A program made the position numbers and the translations under genes. DNA of 64,000 nt. Origin: Apostichopus japonicus (Eukaryota > Echinodermata > Holothuroidea > Aspidochirotida > Stichopodidae). The notes under the pieces were generated by a model. The model was not told the origin of the DNA. It did no database searches and saw nothing but the letters and a program-made list of their open reading frames with translations. Of the stretch, positions 1 to 13,100 are shown in pieces. Location of the stretch: positions 27,295,168-27,359,167 of the forward strand of contig NC_092569.1 in the NCBI RefSeq assembly GCF_037975245.1. Direction: 5' to 3'. The stretch's first letter is position 1. Every line of letters begins with the position of its first letter.

Positions 1-95
1 CGTGAAGTGCGCCAAGCCATCGCGCCACTGTATGGACTGAGATATTAGGTCGATTAACTAATACTTACACCTCCCAGTGTAGGCACGAGCTGTCC

Positions 96-104
96 AAAAA
101 AAAA
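96..104 (-). terminator. A-run unit variant: T9 run on minus (representative)
   Basis: In a minority of units the segment between GCTGT and CGGCAAGAG changes from AAAAGAA to CCAAAAAAAAA or CAAAAAAAAA. On minus this gives about 6-13 consecutive T, a much stronger pol III stop than the usual T4. Similar forms occur near 2,638, 3,450, 4,420, 5,391, 11,035, 11,203, 13,622, 17,337, 24,059, 28,957, 30,241 and 35,989. Some A-run units are 165 bp long, a multiple of three, which explains the longer open frames near them. Confidence 0.6.
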
Positions 105-730
105 CGGCAAGAGACGTCACCGGGGTTCGAACTACGGATGAAAAAAAGAGAGTCTCGATCATCAGCTCGTACAGTGCGCCAAGCCATCGCGCCACTGTAT
201 GGACTGAGATATTAGGTCGATTAACTAATACTTACACCTCCCCGTGTAGGCACGAGCTGTAAAAGATCGGCAAGAGACGTCACCGGGATTCGAACCACGG
301 ATGCAAAAGAGAGTCTCGATCATCAGCTCGTACAGTGCGCCAAGCCATCGCGCCACTGTATGGACTGAGATATTAGGTCGATTAATTAATACTTACACCT
401 CCCCGTGTATGCACGAGCTGTAAAAGATCGGCAAGAGACGTCACCGGCGTTCGAACCACGGATGCAAAAGAGAGTGTTGATCATCAGCTCGTACAGTGCG
501 CCAAGCCATCGCGCCACTGTATGGACTGAGATATTAGGTCGATTAACTAATACTTACACCTCCCCGTGTATGCACGAGCTGTAAAAGATCGGCAAGAGAC
601 GTCACCGGGGTTCGAACCACGGATGCAAAAGAGAGTCTCGATCAGTGCGCCTGCCATCACACCACTGTATGGACTGAGATATTAGGTCGATTAACTAATA
701 CTTACACATCCCCGTGTAGGCACGAGCTGT

Positions 731-734
731 AAAA
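731..734 (-). terminator. Short T-run, potential weak pol III terminator (representative)
   Basis: On minus this is TTTT about 22 nt beyond the B box, the minimal pol III terminator, present in most units. A second TTTT (775-778 here) lies between the A and B boxes and could stop transcription early. Confidence 0.4.
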
Positions 735-756
735 GAACGGCAAGAGACGTCACCGG

Positions 757-766
757 GGTTCGAACC
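757..766 (-). promoter_or_regulatory. B-box-like pol III promoter element (representative)
   Basis: The perfect palindrome GGTTCGAACC matches the tRNA T-loop B box (GGTTCGANTCC). It starts 59 nt downstream of the A box on minus, longer than in most tRNA genes but within the range of SINEs and long-arm tRNAs. In units with the 12 bp deletion the spacing falls to 47 nt. The sister array keeps this block as GGTTCGAAACCC. Confidence 0.7.
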
Positions 767-800
767 ACGGATGCAAAAGAGAGTCTCGATCATCAGCTCG

Positions 801-830
801 TACAGTGCGCCAAGCCATCGCGCCACTGTA
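801..830 (-). other. Conserved hairpin around the A box (representative)
   Basis: TACAGTGCGC (801-810) and GCGCCACTGTA (820-830) are inverted repeats separated by nine bases, pairing over ten positions with a one-base bulge. On the minus RNA the A box would sit in this stem-loop. It is a tRNA D arm extended by five pairs, because the bases before and after the D arm (TACAG and CTGTA) pair with each other instead of forming acceptor and anticodon stems. The block is also kept in most units of the sister array. Confidence 0.7.
815..825 (-). promoter_or_regulatory. A-box-like pol III promoter element (representative)
   Basis: On minus this reads TGGCGCGATGG, close to the tRNA A box (TRGCNNARNNGG) and especially to tRNA-Arg-type TGGCGCAATGG. 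The following bases complete a perfect tRNA-like D arm: GCGC, a nine-base loop with GG, GCGC. The same block occurs in nearly every unit and in the sister array downstream. Whether any copy is transcribed cannot be told from sequence. Confidence 0.7.
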
Positions 831-3330
831 TGGACTGAGATATTAGGTCGATTAACTAATACTTACACCTACCCGTGTAGGCACGAGCTGTAAAAGATCG
901 GCAAGAGACGTCACCGGGGTTCGAACCACGGATGCAAAAGAGAGTCTCGATCATCAGCTCGTACAGTGCGCCAAGCCATCGCGCCACTGTATGGACTGAG
1001 ATATTAGGTCGATTAACTAATACTTACACCTCCCCGTGTAGGCACGAGCTGTAAAAGAACGGCAAGAGACGTCACCGGGGTTCGAACCACGGATGCAAAA
1101 CAGAGTCTCGATCAGTGCGCCTGCCATCACACCACTGTATGGTCTGAGATATTAGGTCGATTAACTAATACTTACACCTCCCCGTGTAGGCACGAGCTGT
1201 AAAAGAACGGCAAGAGACGTCACCGGGGTTCGAACCACGGATGCAAAAGAGAGTCTCGATCATCAGCTCGTACAGTGCGCCAAGCCATCGCGCCACTGTA
1301 TGGACTGAGATATTAGGTCGATTAACTAATACTTACACCTCCCCGTGTATGCACGAGCTGTAAAAGATCGGCAAGAGACGTCACCGGGGTTCGAACCACG
1401 GATGCAAAAGAGAGTCTCGATCATCAGCTCGTACAGTGCGCCAAGCCATCGCGCCACTGTATGGACTGAGATATTAGGTCGATTAACTAATACTTACACC
1501 TCCCCGTGTATGCACGAGCTGTAAAGTAACGGCAAGAGACGTCACCGGGGTTCGAACCACGGATGCAAAAGAGAGTCTCGATCATCAGCTCGTACAGTGC
1601 GCCAAGCCATCGCGCCACTGTATGGACTGAGATATTAGGTCGATTAACTAATACTTACACCTCCCCGTGTATGCACGAGCTGTAAAAGATCGGCAAGAGA
1701 CGTCACCGGGGTTCGAACCACGGATGCAAAAGAGAGTCTCGATCATCAGTTCGTACAGTGAGCCAACCCATCGCGCCACTGTATGGACTGAGATATTAGG
1801 TCGATTAACTAATACTTACACCTCCCCGTGTAGGCACGAGCTGTAAAAGATCGGCAAGAGACGTCACCGGGGTTCGAACCACGGATGTAAAAGAGAGTGT
1901 TGATCATCAGCTAGTACAGTGCGCCAAGCCATCGCGCCACTGTATGGACTGAGATATTAGGTGGATTAACTAATACGTACACCTCCCCGTGTAGGCACGA
2001 GCTGTAAAAGAACGGCAAGAGACGTCACCGGGGTTCGAACCACGGATGCAAAAGAGAGTCTCGATCATCAGCTCGTACAGTGCGCCAAGCCATCGCGCCA
2101 CTGTATGGACTGAGATATTATGTCGATTAACTAATACTTACACCTCCCCGTGTAGGCACGAGCTGTAAAAGATCGGCAAGAGACGTCACCGGGGTTCGAA
2201 CAACGGAAGCAAAAGAGAGTCTCGATCAGTGCGCCAAGCCATCGCGCCACTGTATGGACTGAGATATTAGGTGGATTAACTAATACTTACACCTCCCCGT
2301 GTAGGCACGAGCTGTAAAAGAACGGCAAGAGACGTCACCGGGGTTCGAACCACGGATGCAAAAGAGAGTCTCGATCATCAGCTCGTACAGTGCGCCAAGC
2401 CATCGCGCCACTGTATGGACTGAGATATTAGGTCGATTAACTAATACTTACACCTCCCCGTGTAGGCACGAGCTGTAAAAGAACGGCAAGAGACGTCACC
2501 GGGGTTCGAACCACGGATGCAAAAGAGAGTCTCGATCATCAGCTCGTGAAGTGCGCCAAGCCATCGCGCCACTGTATGGACTGAGATATTAGGTCGATTA
2601 ACTAATACTTACACCTCCCCGTGTAGGCACGAGCTGTCCAAAAAAAAAAAACGGCAAGAGACGTCACCGGGGTTCGAACCACGGATGCAAAAGAGAGTCT
2701 CGATCATCAGCTCGTACAGTGCGCCAAGCCATCGCGCCACTGTATGGACTGAGATATTAGGTCGATTAACTAATACTTACACCTCCCCGTGTAGGCACGA
2801 GCTGTAAAAGAACGGCAAGATACGTCACCGGGGATCGAACCACGGATGCAAAAGAGAGTCTCGATCATCAGCTCGTGCAGTGCGCCAAGCCATCGCGCCA
2901 CTGTATGGACTGAGATATTAGGTCGATTAACTAATACTTACACCTCCCCGTGTAGGCACGAGCTGTAAAAGATCGGCAAGACACGTCACCGGTGTTCGAA
3001 CCACGGATGCAAAAGAGAGTCTCGATCATCAGCTCGTACAGTGCGCCAAGCCATCGCGCCACTGTATGGACTGAGATATTAGGTCGATTAACTAATACTT
3101 ACTCCTCCCCGTGTAGGCACGAGCTGTAAAAGAACGGCAAGAGACGTCACCGGGGTTCGAACCACGGATGCAAAAGAGAGTCTCGATCATCAGTTCGTAC
3201 AGTGCGCCAAGCCATCGCGCCACTGTATGGACTGAGATATTAGGTCGATTAACTAATACTTACACCTCCCCGTGTAGGCACGAGCTGTAAAAGATCGGCA
3301 AGAGACGTCACCGGGGTTCGAACCACGGAT

Positions 3331-5271
3331 GCAATAGAGAGTGTTGATCATCAGCTAGTACAGTGCGCCAAGCCATCGCGCCACTGTGTGGACTGAGATA
3401 TTAGGTCGATTAACTAATACTTACACCTCCCCGTGTAGGCACGAGCTGTCCAAAAAAAAACGGCAAGAGACGTCACCGGGGTTCGAACCACGGATGCAAA
3501 AGAGAGTCTCGATCATCAGCTCGTACAGTGCGCCAAGCCATCGCGCCACTGTATGGACTGAGATATTAGGTCGATTAACTAATACTTACACCTCCCCGTT
3601 TAGGCACGAGCTGTAAAAGAACGGCAAGAGACGTAACCGGGGTTCGAACTACGGATGCAAAAGAGATTCTCGATCATCAGCTCGTACAGTGCGCCAGGCC
3701 ATCGCGCCACTGTATGGACTGAGATATTAGGTCGATTAACTAATACTTACACCTCCCCGTGTAGGCACGAGCTGTAAAAGAACGGCAAGAGACGTCACCG
3801 GGGTTCGAACCACGGATGCAAAAGAGAGTCTCGATCATCAGCTCGTACAGTGCGCCAAGCCATCGCGCCACTGTATGGACTGAGATATTAGGTCGATTAA
3901 CTAATACTTACTCCTCCCCGTGTAGGCACGAGCTGTAAAAGAACGGCAAGAGACGTCACCGGGGTTCGAACCACGGATGCAAAAGAGAGTCTCGATCATC
4001 AGTTCGTACAGTGCGCCAAGCCATCGCGCTACTGTATGGACTGAGATATTAGGTCGATTAACTAATACTTACACCTCCCCGTGTAGGCACGAGCTGTAAA
4101 AGAACGGCAAGAGACGTCACCGGGGTTCGAACCACGGATGCAAAAGAGAGTCTCGATCATCAGTTCGTACAGTGCGCCAAGCCATCGCGCCACTGTATGG
4201 ACTGAGATATTAGGTCGATTAACTAATACTTACACCTCCCCGTGTAGGCACGAGCTGTAAAAGATCGGCAAGAGACGTCACCGGGGTTCGAACCACGAAT
4301 GCAATAGAGAGTGTTGATCATCAGCTAGTACAGTGCGCCAAGCCATCGCGCCACTGTATGGACTGAGATATTAGGTCGATTAACTAATACTTACACCTCC
4401 CCGTGTAGGCACGAGCTGTCCAAAAAAAAAACGGCAAGAGACGTCACCGGGGTTCGAACCACGGATGCAAAAGAGAGTCTCGATCATCAGCTCGTACAGT
4501 GCGCCAAGCCATCGCGCCACTGTATGGACTGAGATATTAGGTCGATTAACTAATACTTACACCTCCCCGTTTAGGCACGAGCTGTAAAAGAACGGCAAGA
4601 GACGTAACCGGGGTTCGAACTACGGATGCAAAAGAGATTCTCGATCATCAGCTCGTACAGTGCGCCAGGCCATCGCGCCACTGTATGGACTGAGATATTA
4701 GGTCGATTAACTAATACTTACACCTCCCCGTGTAGGCACGAGCTGTAAAAGAACGGCAAGAGACGTCACCGGGGTTCGAACCACGGATGCAAAAGAGAGT
4801 CTCGATCATCAGCTCGTACAGTGCGCCAAGCCATCGCGCCACTGTATGGACTGAGATATTAGGTCGATTAACTAATACTTACTCCTCCCCGTGTAGGCAC
4901 GAGCTGTAAAAGAACGGCAAGAGACGTCACCGGGGTTCGAACCACGGATGCAAAAGAGAGTCTCGATCATCAGTTCGTACAGTGCGCCAAGCCATCGCGC
5001 TACTGTATGGACTGAGATATTAGGTCGATTAACTAATACTTACACCTCCCCGTGTAGGCACGAGCTGTAAAAGAACGGCAAGAGACGTCACCGGGGTTCG
5101 AACCACGGATGCAAAAGAGAGTCTCGATCATCAGTTCGTACAGTGCGCCAAGCCATCGCGCCACTGTATGGACTGAGATATTAGGTCGATTAACTAATAC
5201 TTACACCTCCCCGTGTAGGCACGAGCTGTAAAAGATCGGCAAGAGACGTCACCGGGGTTCGAACCACGAAT
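3331..5271. repeat. Tandem ~970 bp higher-order repeat (six units), two copies
   Basis: The variant GCAATAGAGAGTG recurs at 3331, 4301 and 5272, spacings of 970 and 971 bp, about six basic units. Private variants recur in the same order in both copies: the CCAAAAAAAAA unit, GACGTAACCGGGG, GAGATTCTCG, GCGCTACTG and ACTCCTCC. This indicates a recent block duplication. Confidence 0.85.
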
Positions 5272-8200
5272 GCAATAGAGAGTGTTGATCATCAGCTAGT
5301 ACAGTGCGCCAAGCCATCGCGCCACTGTATGGACTGAGATATTAGGTCGATTAACTAATACTTACACCTCCCCGTGTAGGCACGAGCTGTCCAAAAAAAA
5401 AACGGCAAGAGACGTCACCGGGGTTCGAACCACGGATGCAAAAGAGAGTCTCGATCATCAGCTCGTACAGTGCGCCAAGCCATCGCGCCACTGTATGGAC
5501 TGAGATATTAGGTCGATTAACTAATACTTACACCTCCCCGTGTAGGCACGAGCTGTAAAAGAACGGCAAGGGACGTAACCGGGGTTCGAACTACGGATGC
5601 AAAAGAGAGTCTCGATCATCAGCTCGTACAGTGCGCCAAGCCATCGCGCCACTGTATGGACTGAGATATTAGGTCGATTAACTAATACTTACACCTCCCC
5701 GTGTAGGCACGAGCTGTAAAAGAACGGCAAGAGACGTCACCGGGGTTCGAACCACGGATGCAAAAGAGAGTCTCGATCATCAGCTAGTACAGTGCGCCAA
5801 GCCATCGCGCCACTGTATGGACTGAGATATTAGGTCGATTAACTAATACTTACACCTCCCCGTGTAGGCACGAGCTGTAAAAAAAAACGGCAAGAGACGT
5901 CACCGGGGTTCGAACCACGGATGCAAAAGAGAGTCTCGATCATCAGCTCGTACAGTGCGCCAAGCCATCGCGCCACTGTATGGACTGAGATATTAGGTCT
6001 ATTAACTAATACTTACACCTCCCCGTGTAGGCACGAGCTGTAAAAGATCGGCAAGAGACGTCACCGGGGTTCGAACCACGGATGCAAAAGAGAGTCTCGA
6101 TCATCAGCTCGTACAGTGCGCCAAGCCATCGCGCCACTGTATGGACTGAGATATTAGGTCGATTAACTAATACTTACTCCTCCCCGTGTAGGCACGAGCT
6201 GTAAAAGAACGGCAAAAGACGTCACCGGGGTTCGAACCACGGATGCAAAAGAGAGTCTCGATCATCAGCTCGTACAGTGCGCCAAGCCATCGCGCCACTG
6301 TATGGACTGAGATATTAGGTCGATTAACTAATACTTACACCTCCCCCGTGTAGGCACGAGCTGTAAAAGAACGGCAAGAGACGTCACTGGGGTTCGAACC
6401 ACGGATGCAAAAGAGAGTCTCGATCATCAGTTCGTACAGTGAGCCAACCCATCGCGCCACTGTATGGACTGAGATATTATGTCGATTAACTAATACTTAC
6501 ACCTCCCCGTGTAGGCACGAGCTGTAAAAGATCGGCAAGAGACGTCACTGGGGTTCCAACCACGGATGCAAAAGAGAGTCTCGATCATCAGCTCGTACAG
6601 TGCGCCAAGCCATCGCGCCACTGTATGGACTGAGATATTAGGTCGATTAACTATTACTTACACCTCCCCGTGTAGGCACGAGCTGTAAAAGAACGGCAAG
6701 AGACGTCATGGGGGTTCGAACCACGGATGCAAAAGAGAGTCTCGATCATCAGCTAGTACAGTGCGCCAAGCCATCGCGCCAATGTATGGACTGAGATATT
6801 AGGTCGATTAACAAATACTTACACCTCCCCGTGTAGGCACGAGCTGTAAAAGATCGGCAAGAGACGTCACCGGGGTTCGAACCACGGATGCAAAAGAGAG
6901 TCTCGATCATCAGATCGTACAGTGCGCCAAGCCATCGCGCCACTGTATGGACTGAGATATTAGGTCGATTAACTAATACTTACACCTCCCCGTGTAGGCA
7001 CGAGCTGTAAAAGAACGGCAAGAGACGTCACCGGGGTTCGAACCACGGATGCAAAAGAGAGTCTCGATCATCAGCTCGTACAGTGCGCCAAGCCATCGCG
7101 CCACTGTATGGACTGAGATATTAGGTCGATTAACTAATACTTACACCTCCCCGTGTAGGCACGAGCTGTAAAAGAACGGCAAGAGACGTCACCGGGGTTC
7201 GAACCACGGATGCAAAAGAGAGTCTCGATCATCAGCTCGTACAGTGCGCCAAGCCATCGCACCACTGTATGGACTGAGATATTAGGTCGATTAACTAATA
7301 CTTACACCTCCCCGTGTAGGCACGAGCTGTAAAAGAACGGCAAGAGACGTCACCGGGGTTCGAACCACGGATGCAAAAGAGAGTCTCGATCATCAGCTCG
7401 TACAGTGCGCCAAGCCATCGCGCCACTGTATGGACTGAGATATTAGGTCGATTAACTAATACTTACACCTCCCCGTGTAGGCACGAGCTGTAAAAGATCG
7501 GTAAGAGACGTCACCGGGGTTCGAACCACGGATGCAAAAGAGAGTCTCGATCATCAGCTCGTACAGTGCGCCAAGCCATCGCGCCACTGTATGGACTGAG
7601 ATATTAGGTCGATTAACTAATACTTACACCTCCCCGTGTAGGCACGAGCTGTAAAAGAACGGCAAGAGACGTCACCGGGGTTCGAAACCACGGATGCAAA
7701 AGAGAGTCTCGATCATCAGCTCGTACAGTGCGCCAAGCCATCGCGCCACTGTATGGACTGAGATATTAGGTCGATTAACTAATACTTACACCTCCCCGTG
7801 TAGGCACGAGCTGTAAAAGAACGGCAAGAGACGTCACCGGGGTTCGAACCACGGATGCAAAAGAGAGTCTCGATCATCAGTTCGTACAGTGAGCCAACCC
7901 ATCGCGCCAATGTATGGACTGAGATATTATGTCGATTAACAAATACTTACACCTCCCCGTGTAGGCACGAGCTGTAAAAGATCGGCAAGAGACGTCACCG
8001 GGGTTCGAACCACGGATGCAAAAGAGAGTCTCGATCATCAGTTCGTACAGTGAGCCAACCCATCGCGCCACTGAATGGACTGAGATATTATGTCGATTAA
8101 CTAATACTTACACCTCCCCGTGTAGGCACGAGCTGTAAAAGATCGGCAAGAGACGTCACTGGGGTTCGAACCACGGATGCAAAAGAGAGTCTCGATCATC

Positions 8201-8899
8201 AGCTCGTACAGTGCGCCAAGCCATCGCGCCACTGTATGGACTGAGATATTAGGTCGATTAACTTATACTTACACATCCCCGTGTAGGCACGAGCTGTAAA
8301 AGATCGGCAAGAGACGTCACCGGGGTTCGAACCACGGATGCAAAAGAGATTCTCGATCATCAGATCGTACAGTGCGCCAAGCCATCGCGCCACTGTATGG
8401 ACTGAGATATTAGGTCGATTAACTAATACTTACACCTCCCCGTGTAGGCACGAGCTGTAAAAGAACGGCAAGAGACGTCACCGGGGTTCGAACCACGGAT
8501 GCAAAAGAGAGTCTCGATCATCAGCTCGTACAGTGCGCCAAGCCATCGCGCCACTGTATGGACTGAGATATTAGGTCGATTAACTAATACTTACACCTCC
8601 CCGTGTAGGCACGAGCTGTAAAAGAACGGCAAGAGACGTCACCGGGGTTCGAACCACGGATGCAAAAGAGAGTCTCGATCATCAGCTCGTACAGTGCGCC
8701 AAGCCATCGCGCCACTGTATGGACTGAGATATTAGGTCGATTAACTAATACTTACACCTCCCCGTGTAGGCACGAGCTGTAAAAGAACGGCAAGAGACGT
8801 CACCGGGGTTCGAACCACGGATGCAAAAGAGAGTCTCGATCATCAGCTCGTACAGTGCGCCAAGCCATCGCGCCACTGTATGGACTGAGATATTAGGTC

Positions 8900-10190
8900 G
8901 ATTATCTAATACTTACACCTCCCCGTGTAGGCACGAGCTGTAAAAGATCGGTAAGAGACGTCACCGGGGTTCGAACCACGGATGCAAAAGAGAGTCTCGA
9001 TCATCAGCTAGTACAGTGCGCCAAGCCATCGCGCCACTGTATGGACTGAGATATTAGGTCGATTAACTAATACTTACTCCTCCCCGTGTAGGCACGAGCT
9101 GTAAAAGAACGGCAAGAGACGTCACCGGGGTTCGAAACCACGGATGCAAAAGAGAGTCTCGATCATCAGCTCGTACAGTGCGCCAAGCCATCGCGCCACT
9201 GTATGGACTGAGATATTAGGTCGATTAACTAATACTTACACCTCCCCGTGTAGGCACGAGCTGTAAAAGAATGGCAAGAGACGTCACCGGGGTTCGAACC
9301 ACGGATGCAAAAGAGAGTCTCGATCATCAGTTCGTACAGTGAGCCAACCCATCGCGCCAATGTATGGACTGAGATATTATGTCGATTAACTAATACTTAC
9401 ACCTCCCCGTGTAGGCACGAGCTGTAAAAGATCGGCAAGAGACGTCACCGGGGTTCGAACCACGGATGCAAAAGAGAGTCTCGATCATCAGCTCGTACAG
9501 TGCGCCAAGCCATCGCGCCACTGTATGGACTGAGATATTAGGTCGATTATCTAATACTTACACCTCCCCGTGTAGGCACGAGCTGTAAAAGATCGGTAAG
9601 AGACGTCACCGGGGTTCGAACCACGGATGCAAAAGAGAGTCTCGATCATCAGCTAGTACAGTGCGCCAAGCCATCGCGCCACTGTATGGACTGAGATATT
9701 AGGTCGATTAACTAATACTTACTCCTCCCCGTGTAGGCACGAGCTGTAAAAGAACGGCAAGAGACGTCACCGGGGTTCGAAACCACGGATGCAAAAGAGA
9801 GTCTCGATCATCAGCTCGTACAGTGCGCCAAGCCATCGCGCCACTGTATGGACTGAGATATTAGGTCGATTAACTAATACTTACACCTCCCCGTGTAGGC
9901 ACGAGCTGTAAAAGAATGGCAAGAGACGTCACCGGGGTTCGAACCACGGATGCAAAAGAGAGTCTCGATCATCAGTTCGTACAGTGAGCCAACCCATCGC
10001 GCCAATGTATGGACTGAGATATTATGTCGATTAACTAATACTTACACCTCCCCGTGTAGGCACGAGCTGTAAAAGATCGGCAAGAGACGTCACCGGGGTT
10101 CGAACCACGGATGCAAAAGAGAGTCTCGATCATCAGCTCGTACAGTGCGCCAAGCCATCGCGCCACTGTATGGACTGAGATATTAGGTCG
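8900..10190. repeat. Tandem 645 bp higher-order repeat (four units), two copies
   Basis: The inserted-A variant TTCGAAACCACGG occurs at 9131 and 9776, AATGGCAAGAG at about 9270 and 9915, and GATTATCTAA near 8900 and 9545. Each pair is 645 bp apart, four basic units plus one base. Outer limits are approximate. Confidence 0.8.
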
Positions 10191-13100
10191 ATTAACTAAT
10201 ACTTACACCTCCCCGTGTAGGCACGAGCTGTAAAAGAACGGCAAGAGATGTCATGGGGGTTCGAACCACGGATGCAAAAGATAGTCTCGATCATCAGCTC
10301 GTACAGTGCGCCAAGCCATCGCGCCACTGTATGGACTGAGATATTAGGTCGATTAACAAATACTTACACCTCCCCGTGTAGGCACGAGCTGTAAAAGATC
10401 CGCAAGAGACGTCACCGGGGTTCGAACCACGGATGCAAAAGAGAGTCTCGATCATCAGCTCGTACAGTGCGCCAAGCCATCGCGCCACTGTATGTACTGA
10501 GATATTATGTCGATTAACTAATACTTACACCTCCCCGTGTAGGCACGAGCTGTAAAAGAGCGGCAAGAGACGTCACCGGGGTTCGAACCACGGATGCAAA
10601 AGAGAGTCTCGATCATCAGCTCGTACAGTGCGCCAAGCCATCGCGCCACTGTATGGACTGAGATATTATGTCGATTAACTAATACTTACACCTCCCCGTG
10701 TAGGCACGAGCTGTAAAAGAGCGGTAAGAGACGTCACCGGGGTTCGAACCACGGATGCAAAAGAGAGTCTCGATCATCAGCTCGTACAGTGCGCCAAGCC
10801 ATCGCGCCACTGTATGGACTGAGATATTAGGTCGATTAACTAATACTTACACCTCCCCGTGTAGGCACGAGCTGTAAAAGATCGGCAAGAGACGTCACCG
10901 GGGTTCGAACCACGGATGCAAAAGAGAGTGTTGATCATCAGCTCGTACAGTGCGCCAAGCCATCGCGCCACTGTATGGACTGAGATATTAGGTCGATTAA
11001 ATAATACTTACACCTCCCCGTGTAGGCACGAGCTGTCAAAAAAAAAAACGGCAAGAGACGTCACCGGGGTTCGAACCACGGATGCAAAAGAGAGTCTCGA
11101 TCATCAGCTCGTACAGTGCGCCAAGCCATCGCGCCACTGTATGGACTGAGATATTAGGTCGATTAAATAATACTTACACCTCCCCGTGTAGGCACGAGCT
11201 GTCAAAAAAAAAACGGCAAGAGACGTCACCGGGGTTCGAACCACGGATGCAAAAGAGAGTCTCGATCATCAGCTCGTACAGTGCGCCAAGCCATCGCGCC
11301 ACTGTATGGACTGAGATATTAGGTCGATTAAATAATACTTACACCTCCCCGTGTAGGCACGAGCTGTCAAAGATCGGCAAGAGACGTCACCGGGGTTCGA
11401 ACCACGGATGCAAAAGAGAGTCTCGATCATCAGCTCGTACAGTGCGCCAAGCCATCGCGCCACTGTATGGACTGAGATATTAGGTCGATTAACTAATACT
11501 TACACCTCCCCGTGTAGGCACGAGCTGTAAAAGAACGGCAAGAGACGTCACCGGGGTTCGAACCACGGATGCAAAAGAGAGTCTCGATTATCAGCTCGTA
11601 CAGTGCGCCAAGCCATCGCGCCACTGTATGGACTGAGATATTAGGTCGATTAACTAATACTTACACCTCCCCGTGTAGGCACGAGCTGTAAAAGAACGGC
11701 AAGAGACGTCATCGGGGTTCGAACCACGGATGCAAAAGAGAGTCTCGATCATCAGCTCGTACAGTGCGCCAAGCCATCGCGCCACTGTATGGACTGAGAT
11801 ATTAGGTCGATTAACTAATACTTACACCTCCCCGTGTAGGCACGAGCTGTAAAAGATCGGTAAGAGACGTCACCGGGGTTCGAACCACGGATGCAAAAGA
11901 GAGTCTCGATCATCAGCTCGTACAGTGCGCCAAGCCATCGCGCCACTGTATGGACTGAGATATTAGGTCGATTAACTAATACTTACTCCTCCCCGTGTAG
12001 GCACGAGCTGTAAAAGAACGGCAAGAGACGTCACCGGGGTTCGAAACCACGGATGCAAAAGAGAGTCTCGATCATCAGCTCGTACAGTGCGCCAAGCCAT
12101 CGCGCCACTGTATGGACTGAGATATTAGGTCGATTAACTAATACTTACACCTCCTCGTGTAGGCACGAGCTGTAAAAGAACGGCAAGAGACGTCACCGGG
12201 GTTCGAACCACGGATGCAAAAGAGAGTCTCGATCATCAGTTCGTACAGTGAGCCAACCCATCGCGCCAATGTATGGACTGAGATATTATGTCGATTAACA
12301 AATACTTACACCTCCCCGTGTAGGCACGAGCTGTAAAAGATCGGCAAGAGACGTCACCGGGGTTCGAACCACGGATGCAAAAGAGAGTCTCGATCATCAG
12401 TTCGTACAGTGAGCCAACCCATCGCGCCACTGAATGGACTGAGATATTATGTCGATTAACTAATACTTACACCTCCCCGTGTAGGCACGAGCTGTAAAAG
12501 ATCGGCAAGAGACGTCACTGGGGTTCGAACCACGGATGCAAAAGAGAGTCTCGATCATCAGCTCGTACAGTGCGCCAAGCCATCGCGCCACTGTATGGAC
12601 TGAGATATTAGGTCGATTAACTATTACTTACACCTCCCCGTGTAGGCACGAGCTGTAAAAGAACGGCAAGAGACGTCATGGGGGTTCGAACCACGGATGC
12701 AAAAGAGAGTCTCGATCATCAGCTAGTACAGTGCGCCAAGCCATCGCGCCACTGTGGGGACTGAGATATTAGGTCGATTAACTTATACTTACACATCCCC
12801 GTGTAGGCACGAGCTGTAAAAGATCGGCAAGAGACGTCACCGGGGTTCGAACCACGGATGCAAAAGAGATTCTCGATCATCAGATCGTACAGTGCGCCAA
12901 GCCATCGCGCCACTGTATGGACTGAGATATTAGGTCGATTAACTAATACTTACACCTCCCCGTGTAGGCACGAGCTGTAAAAGAACGGCAAGAGACGTCA
13001 CCGGGGTTCGAACCACGGATGCAAAAGAGAGTCTCGATCATCAGCTCGTACAGTGCGCCAAGCCATCGCGCCACTGTATGGACTGAGATATTAGGTCGAT

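Larger units (their letters stand above)
722..882 (-). repeat. Representative full-length 161 bp satellite unit
   Basis: This unit shows the standard layout. In plus coordinates: ACGAGCTG (722-729), A4 run (731-734), GACGTCACC (746-754), B box (757-766), AAAA (775-778), CAGCTCGT (794-801), A-box hairpin (801-830), then the AT-rich TATTAGGTCGATTAACTAAT segment and CACCTACCCGTGTAGG up to the next ACGAGCTG at 883. The 8 bp inverted repeat ACGAGCTG/CAGCTCGT encloses the B-box half of the unit. GAGAC/GTCTC and the palindrome GGTTCGAACC nest inside it. Confidence 0.9.

Noticed and set aside
790-830. Hammerhead ribozyme in the satellite unit (minus reads CTGATGA, and the sister array has CGAAAC)
   Set aside because: No stem II can form between CTGATGA and a following GAA, the strand pairing as stem I is preceded by CAG rather than a cleavable NUH triplet, and the sister array lacks CTGATGA. 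An Infernal scan would settle it.
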